Shown piece by piece: positions 45,556 through 56,132 of a stretch of DNA of 64,000 nucleotides (position 1 is its first letter; each line of letters begins with the position of its first letter). Below the pieces are notes generated by a model. That model saw nothing but the letters and a program-made list of their open reading frames with translations. It searched no databases and was not told where the DNA came from. The stretch comes from Eleusine coracana subsp. coracana. Its lineage: Eukaryota; Streptophyta; Magnoliopsida; Poales; Poaceae. Position numbers and translations under genes: made by a program. The stretch is taken from assembly GCA_032690845.1 (NCBI GenBank), contig CM064434.1, positions 4,528,108 to 4,592,107 of the forward strand, in the 5' to 3' direction.

Positions 45556-48403
45556 AGTTAGCTCATAGCTCAACTTCTGGAGTTGCTGGAGGAGTAGGTA
45601 CGGTCAGATTAATCTCTATGTTGTCGACCAAGGCCCGGGAAGTCTCCAGCATGGAATCCAAGAGCAGCTGGCATTGGTCGTCAGTCAAGTCTGGGCTGAA
45701 GCCCTCCTTGATCTTGTTCAATGGCAGAGCAGGAGACCAAGATTGGCAAATCGCTAGAACCTGACTCCCGGCTTCGGTCGTCACTCGCTGAGTGTTATAA
45801 GTGATAGCTTCCGATGCATGCTCCAGCAAGTAATCCAAGGAGTGACCAGCCTACTCCACTCGGTCGGCATGAACATAGTTCATTGCCTTTCGAGCAGTGT
45901 AAGATAGAGCTGCGAGTGATGATTTTTGGTCAGTATGATCAAAAGAAGATTCAAGCAGATGTGAGAAATAATGAAGGGCTTACAGGCAAGATTACATTTG
46001 AAGGATTTGGATACACTCTTGGCATCCTCTATCTTGGCGTCGGCCTCCTTCAACTCCTTCTGTAACCAAGTGATCTCGGCCTTCTAGTCCTCGATCGACT
46101 TGGAGAGGTTTTCCTTCTCAGCGTTCAAGGCGTCAACATACCTTTGCTGATTGGAAGTCAACTTCTCCAGGTCGGCAATCTTCTAATCATGAGCTAAAGA
46201 TAGACATTTGAACTTTTAGCGCTAGAGTGATTAGTTGGTTATTTAAACACAGATGGTAAATGATCTTACCAGCTATATCTGCACGGCCTTGGTCTAAGGC
46301 CTTGGTCATCTCTTGTTGGTCGGTCTACAGCTTATCAATCTCTTTTTGAGCTTTGGAGAGTCACTGACTGGTGACTGGCATAACACCAACAATGTGTTAG
46401 TCTTAAACATAAAGACATGAAGGCTGAAGAATTTAGGGCATACCAAAGGTTTTGGCTTCAAGGTATTCCACTCTAGCCTGTTTCCTCTCCACAAGAGCAT
46501 ACATTTTCTATATATAAAAGACGGTTAAGCTTAAGGATAAGATTGAGACAAAGCTAAAACAGGGTATTGAAGTACCTTGTTGGCTTCTCAGTGTTGATAC
46601 ATTATCTCCACGTCCTCCTCTTCGGGCTGTCCGAGTGTATCTGTAGACATTGTCGCCTTACGTTTGTCAAGAGGTGAAGGGACAATGACTGGAGCAGGTT
46701 GGGGTGCAGGCTCTGGAATGGAGGCATGAATTGTCTTATCAGATGGCTTATCCACCTCGGTCAGCGTGTCTGAAGACTTGCTAACCGGTTTAGGCGGATC
46801 AGTCGGACGAGGAGGAAGAACCGATCGAGTGTCCTCAGACCCTTGAGCACTCTCATAATCGTTCGTCCGACTACTGTCAAAATGAAGATGGAGGAGATTA
46901 AAATGTGTTATGACTATTGACAATAAGAGACAAGGAGTATAAGGTTAAAGGATTAATCTGGGGCCCTTCTTAAGCTTGATTCGGCACATCCTCTTCTTCG
47001 AAGAAGTCGACTGAGAATCAATCTCCTTCCTCTTCTGGGAAGATTTGCCTACCTTGTTGGTCTATTCCACCACCCCTGCATCACTCTGAGTTTGGCTTGG
47101 GGGCTCTGACTTGCTTGAAGGTCGGTCGGAGGGAGCAGGGGTGGGTTGACCGGCATTAGTAAACGACATTTCTTCATCATCACCCTGATCCCCAACATAT
47201 TGTCGGCGGCGCCCGATAGTTTGCTTCACTAGTTGGCTGGGGGAAGCCAGGGTGACGACTGAATCAACACGCACAGGTTGAGCGCTTGCAGTAGAGCTTG
47301 AGCCCCCAGGGCCGGTCTGCGGCGGCTTCTCACATAGTCCGGTCCCTCGGTATCGGTCGGAGGGAGCGGAGGATGGGATACATAAGTATCCAGAAGCTGC
47401 ACAAGATTCAAGACATTAAGCAGGACATTAAGACAAGATAATGAGGGATTGTTCAAAGTAGACTGAGGCTTACTCGGGCTCGTATAGTGCCCTTGTTATA
47501 TGCCTTTTGGACCAACAAGTGAACCTGAAGGATATCCCCTTCAAACATCTTCGATTGGCGTTTCCGACGGAGTTCACCATTCGGCGGGTCAGGCACCTCC
47601 CTGGTTTCGTCATCATCGGCATGATTCCACGCCGGGTGGCTTTGAAGTTTCAGGGGCTGCACTCTGCATACTATGAAGCTTTTGGCGATGGTGATTTCGT
47701 CAATACCTTCAGCTTTTAAGTTAGCAATCTTCTTCAACAGAGCGACCACTTGAGGGTCGGTCAAATTGGGCTTCTCCGTCCATTGCGCCAGGGGAATTGC
47801 CTTAGCACCAGTGAAGTCGACAAGAACAGGGGGAGGGTTGTCACTGTAGAGCCACTCATCCTTCCAGTTCTTGTTTCCAGTCTTTAACGACACGTTTATG
47901 TAGGCTTCCTTCTTGCACAACTATACGCCAATGCCGCCTATAGCCACTTGGTTGTCTTTGGTAGGCAGCGGTCGGAGGACGAACAAGTGGCAGAATAGAT
48001 TGAAGTGGGGGAGAGTGCCCAAAAATGCTTCGCACATATGCATGAAGATGGTGATGTGAAGAATAGAGTTGGGATCGAGGTTGACAAGCTCAATCCCATA
48101 AAAGAATAGGAGCCCGCGCAAGAAGCTATAACAGGGGACTCCAAAACCATGCTTGAAAAACAAGCGGAACACGAGGATCTGTTTATGAATGGGGATGGGG
48201 CAAGATTCACGGGGTACCTTCCAGTCGATCCGAGCTTGCTCGGGAAGGATGCTATCAACCACCACCTTATTCATATCAGCCTAGGATAGGCTACTCTTCG
48301 AGAACTCCCAAAGCTGCTCTGGGATGTCAACCTCCAACAACGAGGATGCGGCGGCGGCAGTGGAAGTTGCTGGAATGGAAGTGGAAATCTTCTTGCGACC
48401 CAT
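45556..48403 (-). pseudogene. Antisense ORF of the Tat-type gypsy element
   Basis: On the minus strand the gene starts with ATG at 48403 (MGRKKIS, Ala-rich stretch). It continues through FFKHGFGVPCYSFLRGLLFF, GIELVNLDPNSILHI and MCEAFLGTLPHFNLF (about 48200-48000) into KKEAYINVSLKTGNKNWKDEW. This region is of the type called 'putative gypsy type transposon' (PF04195). Downstream pieces (47270-47060, 46920-46590, 45838-45563) are polar or coiled-coil-like and separated by possible introns. Two stops in the first part (CTATCCTAG near 48285; GTATAG near 47921) fit CAG changed to TAG. The function in these elements is unknown. Confidence 0.7.
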
Positions 48404-48610
48404 AGCGATGGTTGTTTTGGGTGCGGCGGATCGAGTGCTGAAACCTAGCAGAAGCTCGGGGGCTAAGTGCGGCGAGATCTACGATGGCCAGAAGCAATGC
48501 ACTAACCCTAGCCGGAGAAGCAGAGGAGTCGCTGAGCAGAGGAGGCGCAAGGAAGACGAGGAGTTTGTGCGTAAATGTGGTGTGGACTGAGGGTCAACCT
48601 GACGCTGCCC

Positions 48611-48617
48611 TTTTATA
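48611..48617 (-). promoter_or_regulatory. TATA box of the antisense gene
   Basis: On the minus strand GTATAAAAGGGC lies about 210 bases before the ATG at 48403. The leader would be C/T-rich, like that of a plant Pol II gene. Confidence 0.65.
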
Positions 48618-49361
48618 CTCTCGCTTTTTGACCTAAGGTTCCCATGGGCCGGGATGTGCCGTACAATGACGCGATTTTTTGATTAAGCAAAGATTAATTA
48701 TGGACCTTAAACATGTTTAGGGTTTAAAACCTTGAGAAGTAAGACTCGGGGGCTTCTTTGATGAGAAGCATTTAGAAATGCTTAACCGTATCTATATGAT
48801 TTGATGATCATGTAGCAAAGGACTTGATAGTCATACGGATATAAGTTCAAAGGTTATGGTATTGATTGAAGTCAATAACTAAATTACCAAAATTGGACTT
48901 ATTAAAAGATAGAGTGACCAATTATTAGGGAAAAGCTATGTTATGATTGATGTCATTTAGCTTAATACCATTATATGATTGATGTCGTACTATTTTACAT
49001 GGACTGAATATGATTGATATCATGCAATTCAGACCGACAAGTCACTTGGAAATAGTGTATATCACTCGGCCTTTTTGATAATCGGTCGGTAAGGTTGAAA
49101 CCTTGCAAAGTGACCCACTGGTTTGATGACTAGAGGTCTACTAAACTTAGACTTGATAGTTTGAGTAAATTGCATACAAAATAATAAGAGCTAATATAAT
49201 TAGACTCTTGCATTATTTGTTAGTCTCCAAATTATACAAGAGTCGGGGGCTACACCTGATCAGGTGCACCTGACTGGTGAGGAACTTCGGTAAAGAGGTC
49301 TTCCTAATTTATTACCTACATTGAAGATCACTCGTAGGATCAGAGCTCAAAATCAGAAAGC

Positions 49362-49374
49362 ACGCGGGGGCTGT
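49362..49374 (+). other. Polypurine tract region of the gypsy element
   Basis: ACGCGGGGGCTGT directly precedes the 3' LTR. Its G-rich core is in the position of a polypurine tract, though the last bases are not purines. Confidence 0.55.
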
Positions 49375-49759
49375 TGTGGGATACTTGCTCTACGGGTATC
49401 CTTATTCAAGATTAAGTCGGTAGCCGACCGGTTACTTCATCAACAAGGAAGCCGACCGACTCGGCTTGGAGCACAAGGCATGTAGAGATAGACTTTCTAT
49501 GTAAATCCTAAAGGGGTATGACTAGGACTCTTCATGTATCCCCCTGCCGACCGGATATATAAGGCGGCAGGGTACCCCCCATCGAGGGACACATGACACA
49601 AGTTTCATAACATCAATACAATACACAGAACACAGGACGTAGGGTTTTTACTTTCATCGAGAGGGCCCGAACCTGTATAACTCGATGTCTTGTGTAACCT
49701 TCGTAGTTCTTAGTCTCGACGTAGCCCTATATATTTACTACCGATCTCAAGCTTCAACA
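49375..49759 (+). repeat. 3' LTR of the gypsy element, 385 bp
   Basis: Same length as the 5' LTR. It ends CTTCAACA before the second TCCAT. My hand comparison gives 15 transitions and 5 transversions against the 5' copy. Confidence 0.95.
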
Positions 49760-49764
49760 TCCAT

Positions 49765-50052
49765 CATTGCAAGTATTTACTTATATTGGTCTGCATTTGA
49801 CTCTTCGGCTCATTGTTAATAACACTAAAAGTCCTAGGGACGAGGGGCTTGAATGTATCTTGAGGAGGTAGAGGAGCAGTCTCGATAGTAACTGTGTTCC
49901 CACCTTTGTCAGCTCCACACTGAAGAGGCTATTGTGCTACCACTTCTTTCTCAACCACGGGTTGAGAAGGCTCTTGTCGGATCTTGTTGCCCGAAGCCGC
50001 CTCGAACATAGGAGATAGTTGACCAACTTGATCCCCTTCATGTGGTTTGCTC
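49765..50052 (-). pseudogene. CACTA second ORF, proximal part
   Basis: On the minus strand APLPPQDTFKPLVPRTFSVI leads to the gypsy insertion point. The frame resumes at 38626 with WRKTARWDKDP. It follows directly on the truncated TNP2 piece. Confidence 0.55.
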
Positions 50053-51154
50053 TCATGGAATGACCCGTGACCAAGCAACGGGGGTGGAAACTATATCTTC
50101 CTTTTTCTCTGCGGAGAACTCTAGATGATTTTCATCAAATGTTTGCCACTGGGTTCCATCAGAAGGATACCTAATCATACCATCCGCCTTGCGTTGTGCA
50201 TGCCATGTCATCAACGCAACATCCTTGGGGTTGGCAAACAAGCGTCTGATGTGATTGACCACGGGTAGGTACCACATGACTAAGGCATGAATCTTCGTAT
50301 CATTGTTGCTCTCATCAACAACAAGATTTTTCCTCTTCCGACCTTTCTTGTTTTTCTTCTTTCCAATATTGGCTGTATCTACATCATAGTTGTTGTTTTT
50401 TTGTAACGATTGCATTTGCATTTTGGGCATCTTACGACGTCCTTGTACTCCTTCCGATATAATATGCAATAATTTAGACATGCATGCAATTTCTGAATGT
50501 CCAACGATAAAGGTGATATCAGCTTCTTAGCAAGATAGGTGGTCCTTGGCAACAAGTTAGGCTTTGGCAGGCCATCAAAAAAAGTTCCAACAAATCTATA
50601 AAACTCGCATTTGACCACCCATGCATGGCCTTTATTTTCATCAATTCAAGGACCGTACGCAACAAAGTAAAGTCTTTACCACATCCCTTGGATTTCTCAT
50701 ACAATGAGTCCTTCGATGCCTTCTCGATGGTAGCAACGTTGTTAAGTCCTTTTGTGGTCCCTAGATTGAGTAATACTTGCGGCTCAACGTGGTGTAACAA
50801 TTCCTCAACATCAAAATTGACTTCCACATCTATGGAGGTAGTGTTGAGAGACTGGGCTGCTTCCGCCTGTCCCTCAACTTCACAATCAAAAGGCTCAACC
50901 ATAGGCTCCTCAATGTTTTCACCATGTTTGGTCCATAACCAGTATTTCTCAACAAAACCCCTTGTCACCAGGTGTGATATGATTACTTCCTTATCTATCC
51001 ACAATTTCTCATTCTTACCATCAACCCATGGACAAAATATATCAGTGGTTCCTTCACGCTTAGCATGCTCCTCGGCGCGCTCAATGAATATAGAGACTTG
51101 TCCTAGAAAGAATGGATGCGGTCTTGGAGCCTTATACATCCAGGATCTATCCAT
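50053..51154 (-). pseudogene. TNP2-type CACTA transposase, N-terminal part only
   Basis: It begins MDRSWMY on the minus strand, the standard start of the transposase-associated domain (PF13963), with FIERAEEHAKREG, CPWVDGKNEKLW and VTRGFVEKYWLWTKHGE. Further on come KAMHGWSNASF, LPRTTYLAKKLISPLSLD, KLHACLNYCILYRKEYKDV and the Cys pair CPKCKCNRY of the TNP2 region. It ends soon after HIRRLFANPKDVALMTWHAQ and TFDENHLEFSAE. The frame changes near 50520-50600 and near 50390. The catalytic middle of TNP2, which would cut element ends, is absent. Confidence 0.85.
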
Positions 51155-51676
51155 CTCAATTCTTACATGAAAATAAATAAAAAACTTATATACCGATTAT
51201 TCTAAATATACTTATAAAGTAATGTGAATCAAAATTATTAAAATAATTAAGAAACACTATATCATATAAATCAAATACATATATTATTACAATGTAAATA
51301 AGTTATATCAAATAATAAATAAAGTGTAAACAAGCAAAAGAAATAAAAACACTACTCTTGCCCTACCTCTCTCCCTCTCACTTTCTTTATCTCACACACA
51401 TGAGGAAAGAAAGATCTAGGTTCAATGTACATAGGAGAGGCTAGAAAAACATGATTTTTGGGTTAGTGATGTAAAGACATGAGGCATATTTCAATAAATT
51501 TCAACCATAATTTCTCAAATCAAGCGGACTTGTCCCAATTTTGATGAAAACCATAGAACATTCAAAACTAAAATTCTCCATCATTTCACCACTAGAGCAA
51601 AAAACAAAACATATGAAATACTTTGCCCTTACCTCGGAGAACAAATTTGACAAAAAAAACCAACTCAAAACCTCCT

Positions 51677-51695
51677 CCCCCCCCCCCCCCCCCCC
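51677..51695. repeat. Poly-C tract, 19 C
   Basis: A C-run inside the CACTA element, between the transposase relic and the right subterminal repeats. Confidence 0.9.
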
Positions 51696-52141
51696 TCAAT
51701 TTTGATGAAATGCCCAAAATTTCGGGCCACCACCGTTGAACTGGAAAACTGAGCGGTCCGAGAGGTCTAGTGGACCTCTTTAGCGGCAGCCCAAGTTGTG
51801 ACCCACCCCTAATATTCACAGGTAGCGGCTAGTGACAATGTAAGCCGCTGCTACAAAGTTCAGACTTTGTAGTGGCGGTTGTCAATGTCACCCGCCGCTA
51901 TATGTGCATAGTAGCGGCGGGTCACAATGACCACCACCGCTAAATACCATCTGTAGCTGCGGCTCGTATGCGCCCCCCTACCAGTCTTTGTAGCGACGAC
52001 TTAGTTTCGTACCCGTTGCTACACCATTTTGGGGTGCACCAGTACAATGTCGTTTCCCTGTAGTGGAAGAAAGGGTTACAAAAGTGAAAAGTTGCTAGAC
52101 GTTGGCGAAATCTAACGCTTTGTTTTTCTTTTAACTACAGG

Positions 52142-52498
52142 ATGGCTATTTCTAACTCAAGTACCCCAAGATTTAGGATGCCCACATTCGAGGTTGAGGA
52201 TCTACCACAAGACTCGGATCCATATGGGCCTTCACCCTCAGTTTTAAGAATTTATTCTGAATTGAAATTCCTCGCTTCAGTCACAGCTGGGATCTACGTC
52301 CAACAACGATTTGGAATAATCGACCAAATAGAAACTGTTGCTGACATTCCAAAAATAGTGGTGCTTGTTGCAGGAGCTTGGACATTAGGAGAAAACACTG
52401 CACATATATTTTATGACTCTATATTTGCACGAAAGTTTCGAGATATGGTACCACCACCACAACCGAGAAGGAGGTGGAGGAGAAGAGAAGGTTTCTAG
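52142..52498 (+). CDS. Small protein of unknown function, 118 residues
   Basis: An uninterrupted frame whose ATG lies one base after a strong splice acceptor (TTTAACTACAG, 52140). The N-terminal third is polar (PTFEVEDLPQDSDPYGPSPS). A middle with two moderately hydrophobic stretches follows (KFLASVTAGIYV, about residues 43-54; IPKIVVLVAGAWTLG, about 69-83). The tail is rich in Pro and Arg (PPPQPRRRWRRRE). I do not recognise a family. The balanced codon use and the acceptor favour a real gene, the coding exon of a transcript that starts near 36060. It could instead be a fragment carried in by a transposon. It stands 74 bp from the CACTA end. Confidence 0.5.
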   Translation: MAISNSSTPRFRMPTFEVEDLPQDSDPYGPSPSVLRIYSELKFLASVTAGIYVQQRFGIIDQIETVADIPKIVVLVAGAWTLGENTAHIFYDSIFARKFRDMVPPPQPRRRWRRREGF

Positions 52499-52624
52499 CA
52501 AAAACAAAAAGACTAAATCGTATGTATAAATGTAAATAGTTGATTTATGAGCATCTGAGATATACGTGGAATGCATGTGCTTGTGTTAGTGGAAGTAGTT
52601 TTTGTGTATTTCTTTATGTTGTAA

Positions 52625-53555
52625 CACTATTAGAAAACACCCCCTATAGATACGCTTTATATTGGGTTTAGATATGCTTATACCGTCTTTATCAAAATAT
52701 AGATACGTTTTTATAATTCGTGTCCGAGGCGTCTCCGCACGTACTGTGTCAGAGCTTGGTTGATATGCTTTTTGAAAACGTGTCTACCAACAAATAAGAT
52801 GTGTTACTTGAGATGCTATAAATGATACATATGTTTGTAGATACGTTTTCATAAATGTGTTTATATGACATAGGTATTAGAGTAGACACGTTTTATGACG
52901 TGTTAAAAAGTTAGACACAATTTATTGATATGTTTCTATTGTGTTGTTACTAGCATATTATTGTTTTAGAACATCTTCTAAGTAATTGATTTTTTCTACG
53001 TAGTTAGCAAGAGTTGAATCTGAGACCTCCTTGTTTTTTACATGCTCATCTAACCAACTCACCTTTAAAGGAAACTTGATTAGATTAAGATATTCATTCT
53101 TTTATATCCATATTTTCTTAGTGTTTTGGTGTTCATAGAATTTTATATAGCGTGCCAAAAATGTCTCTAGAGAGGATTGATACGATCAAAACGTGTCTAA
53201 TATTATCTCATGTTTTATATGTTTTCAATAACATCTCAAGAAGAATGTTTGATATGGCTAGATACGATTAAAGCGTATCTAAATTTCTGATGTCTTTAGA
53301 AACATGTCAAAATGTGTCTTTTCTATGGCTACCAACGGTTCAAAGCGTGTCTAAAATCGTAACACTTTGTGATATTTCAGAAAGAGTGTCAAAAAAACAT
53401 GTTTATTATATTCTTGACATTAAAGCGTATCTAAAATCATATCATATTGATATATTCTTAAAATCGTATTGAAAAGTGTCTCTAGCTATTAATGTAGAAA
53501 TGTTTATAAAAACGTAGCAATATAACTCTGTCTAGAAGATATTTTTGTCGTAGTG
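52625..53555. mobile_element. Small non-autonomous CACTA element, 931 bp
   Basis: Left end CACTATTAGAAAACACC; the right end read in reverse is CACTACGACAAAAATATC. TAA duplications lie at 52622-52624 and 53556-53558. The inside has many short repeats of the GATACGTTTT / AAAGCGTATCTA type in both orientations, acting as subterminal repeats. There is no transposase. It lies some 125 bp after the stop of the small gene. A tRNA-like A/B box pair on the minus strand at about 53067-52998 is embedded in it. Confidence 0.85.
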
Positions 53556-53799
53556 TAAAGGCTATTGTGTAAACCCATGTGTTTCCATCATTCAAAAACA
53601 AGAAATGGTAGATTTCAGCCAATCAAATTTTAGAACTACATTAGTTAGAAAACTATTCATTCTGACATGTGAGAAGAATAATAGAGACCACGATGCTAGA
53701 ACTCTTTGCCTTGCATGAGCTGGAAATATCATAATAAAATCTGTCTCGCCTAAGTTTTGGCTTTTTCCTTGAAGAATCAGCATTGGTATGCTGCAATAA

Positions 53800-53960
53800 T
53801 TTTAACATTGTGTGCGACTTTGCAGAGGCAGGAACTTACTTCCATTATACTTCCCTGAATAATCCACTTTGTCCAATTTACTCCCCGAAAAAAATTTAAC
53901 TTAATTTACTCCCTCAAACAATTCAAGTTGGTGTAATTTACTCCCTGTTATAATTTATCC
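53800..53960. repeat. Degenerate ATTTACTCCC repeats
   Basis: ATTTACTCCC-like units recur about every 40-50 bases (for instance 53876, 53914, 53936). They probably belong to an inverted-repeat transposon end, but no partner end was found. Confidence 0.35.
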
Positions 53961-54179
53961 TTTTTATTTCTCTTTGGACACTTTGAATTTGATGCTCAAA
54001 TTTTGTAACATGAAAGATTATAACAATCACTATGTAAAAATATATTTTTTATTTTCCATAAATATTTTGCATATAATTTTAGAGCTCTATAGTTAAGGTA
54101 CTATTATATATTATTGAGCTATATAACATATGTGTAAAATATACTTTTTATTTTTTTAATGTAAAGTTCTAGAACAGTT

Positions 54180-55970
54180 CGACCGCATTGAGCTCCTCTT
54201 CATCGTCATCTTCTTCTCTTGCTCCTTCTAGTTCTTGTAGACCTTCGTGCTGATGTGCTGCCTGGCCATCCTTCTACTTCATCTGAACAAAAGTGCTTGT
54301 TAAACTACCATAAAATGAAGCATAGACAATGTACCAAGTGCTTGTCAGACTTACATATTTATGAATGTGTGCAACATAACAGTGAGATCTAGTTGCATGA
54401 TGATACTTTATGTTGGCACGGTTTCTCTTGTTCTTTTTAGCAGTTTCCTAAAGCAGAATGGCAAGACAGACCACACCACCGGTGGGTAATGGAATACCAT
54501 GTAAAAAGAGACTTTAACCTTGTTCTTCGCACTTGACCACTTCTTAACAAGCTGGCACCACTGATCATCAGATATAGAAGGAACAAGGGAGGTGGTTCCG
54601 ATCTGATCAGCAGGGACATTTTTGAAGTAAGACTGCTTCAACCTGTAGCGGGCCTAACGTACCCTAGATGTGAACACACTAGAACATGCATTCTCTGTTG
54701 CCCTGTCCTTGTTCATTGCCAACCTCCCCTAGTCATGTCAATTGAAAGTCTTTGTGAGTTACATCGATTGTCATAGTTTATTTTAAAACTACAGGTTGTA
54801 GTATATGCACTTATATAATTATAGAAAGCCTTATGACAAAACTGTCAAAGTGCTCAGTATTCTTGTAATATTTCATGTGGGGCAAGATAGGAACTTGATC
54901 CCTAATAATAACTCCAGCCTCGGATGCAAATTTAGCAGCTTGTGTAGGTTCCTGGGGTCTTGACAAGCCCTCAGGTACAGAGATATGTAGCTTTCGCCCC
55001 ATAGAACTAGTCATGCGATCGAGTAGAACTCCCTTGATATGGCCCCTCGGCCGCCCAGTTTTCCTTGAGTCTACGAAGTTTACACTCAATTGTTATATTT
55101 TTGCTCATATAAATCAAATATTTAGAATACTGAAGATATTTACCAACCTTGATAAACTGATGTGTTATGCTCTTCACCAACATCATCATGATGCTCTTCA
55201 CCAACATCATCATGGTGCTCTAGAGGTCTCTAGTCACGAAAAGGGCTAGCAGGAATTGCTGATTCAGGGCTCCTCTCTGAACCTTCAATGCTAGGCTCCT
55301 TTGTTACTGTAGGCAGGTGTTGGTCTCCAATATGTTGTCTTTTGGATGACCTTGTTCTAACACCACCAACGACTTCTAATGGGTTGGCTGACCTCACTCT
55401 TTTGTTTCGAGTGCCTCCAGGGCCAGACATGTCGATGTTGCCTTACGACCTTCTTGCACAGACCTTGCAACACCTAGTTTGTATATGAGGAGTCTAATGT
55501 AGGAAAAGTATATTTGTTACAACTGTGTCATACAACAATAAAACATGCTAATGGCAAGTGTGTCATATAACAATAATGCATGCTAATGACAAGTGTGATA
55601 AAATAGTAATGCATGCTAATGATAAGGTAATGCATGCTAATGATAAGTGTGTCATACAACAATAATGCATGATAATGACAAGTGCAAGCTAATGACACTG
55701 AATAAATCATTTTTCCCACCGCCACCAGAATAAGCAAAACATCTACCTTGATTGCAAGAGTTTGGAGCTTCTCCACCTCTAAGTCTATTTCATCACCCCC
55801 CTCAAAATTTTCTTCAGCTTCAGGAAGGTAATCTGATGAGTCAGATCCTTCCGGTAATGGATTTGAGGATAATCTAAGAGATGCCACTAAAATATGAAGC
55901 CCCAAATCAGCCATTCTTCTAAGATTATCCTTGATACTGGCCTCATGCTCCCGCTCATAATCAGTTATCA
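54180..55970 (-). pseudogene. Transposase_24-like (plant En/Spm-associated) gene relic
   Basis: Exon-like pieces on the minus strand: an acidic part (55914-55735, SDYLPEAEENFEGGDE); MSGPGGTRNKRVRSANPLE (55430-55230); GRPRGHIKGVLLDRMTSSMG and ISVPEGLSRPQEPTQAAKFA with IIRDQVPILPHMKYYKN (55060-54820); and SYFKNVPADQIGTTSLVPSI with SDDQWCQLVKKWSS (54640-54520). The last is typical of Transposase_24 (PF03004) proteins encoded by plant CACTA-associated elements. Gaps between pieces may be introns or decay. No element ends were found around it. Confidence 0.6.
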
Positions 55971-56132
55971 GAGGTTCTTAAAGTTGACAACAAATTTGAT
56001 GTGTTAGATTGTACTAAACTAAACTACTGACGCCAATTTTTAACCCCATAAAAATTTTTAGCACCTTACCGTTTGGAGATTATGATCCACCTTAGTTCTT
56101 TTCCTTTAATCGAGAACGAGCAAAGGCTAAAT

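Larger units (their letters stand above)
38632..49759 (+). mobile_element. Ty3/gypsy LTR retrotransposon, Tat-type, complete but decayed
   Basis: It has two 385-bp LTRs, TCCAT duplications (38627-38631; 49760-49764), a primer-binding site, gag-pol on the + strand, an antisense gene between integrase and 3' LTR, and a polypurine tract. An extra open region after integrase and an antisense ORF are features of the Tat group (Grande, RIRE2 and relatives). By hand the LTRs differ at 20 of 385 positions. The element lies inside the CACTA element and splits its second ORF. Confidence 0.9.
36694..52065 (-). mobile_element. CACTA (En/Spm-type) DNA transposon, 15.4 kb, with nested gypsy element
   Basis: The right end, read on the minus strand, is CACTACAGGGAAACGACATT. 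The left end is the related CACAACAGAAAATATG, with the fourth base of CACTA changed. GAA duplications flank both. Both ends carry subterminal repeats of the TAGCGGCGGT type (36780-36900; 51780-52020), the usual transposase binding sites. Coding runs on the minus strand: an N-terminal TNP2 piece next to the right end, then a second ORF with a C48-like region, split by the gypsy insertion. The TNP2 catalytic part is missing, so the copy is non-autonomous. Without the gypsy element it would be about 4.2 kb. Confidence 0.8.
36223..52140 (+). other. Proposed 15.9-kb intron filled by a CACTA element
   Basis: It starts GTATATG and ends TTTTTCTTTTAACTACAG, with a clear pyrimidine tract. The CACTA element occupies 36694-52065. 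Without it and one target copy the intron would be about 540 bp. Confidence 0.4.
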
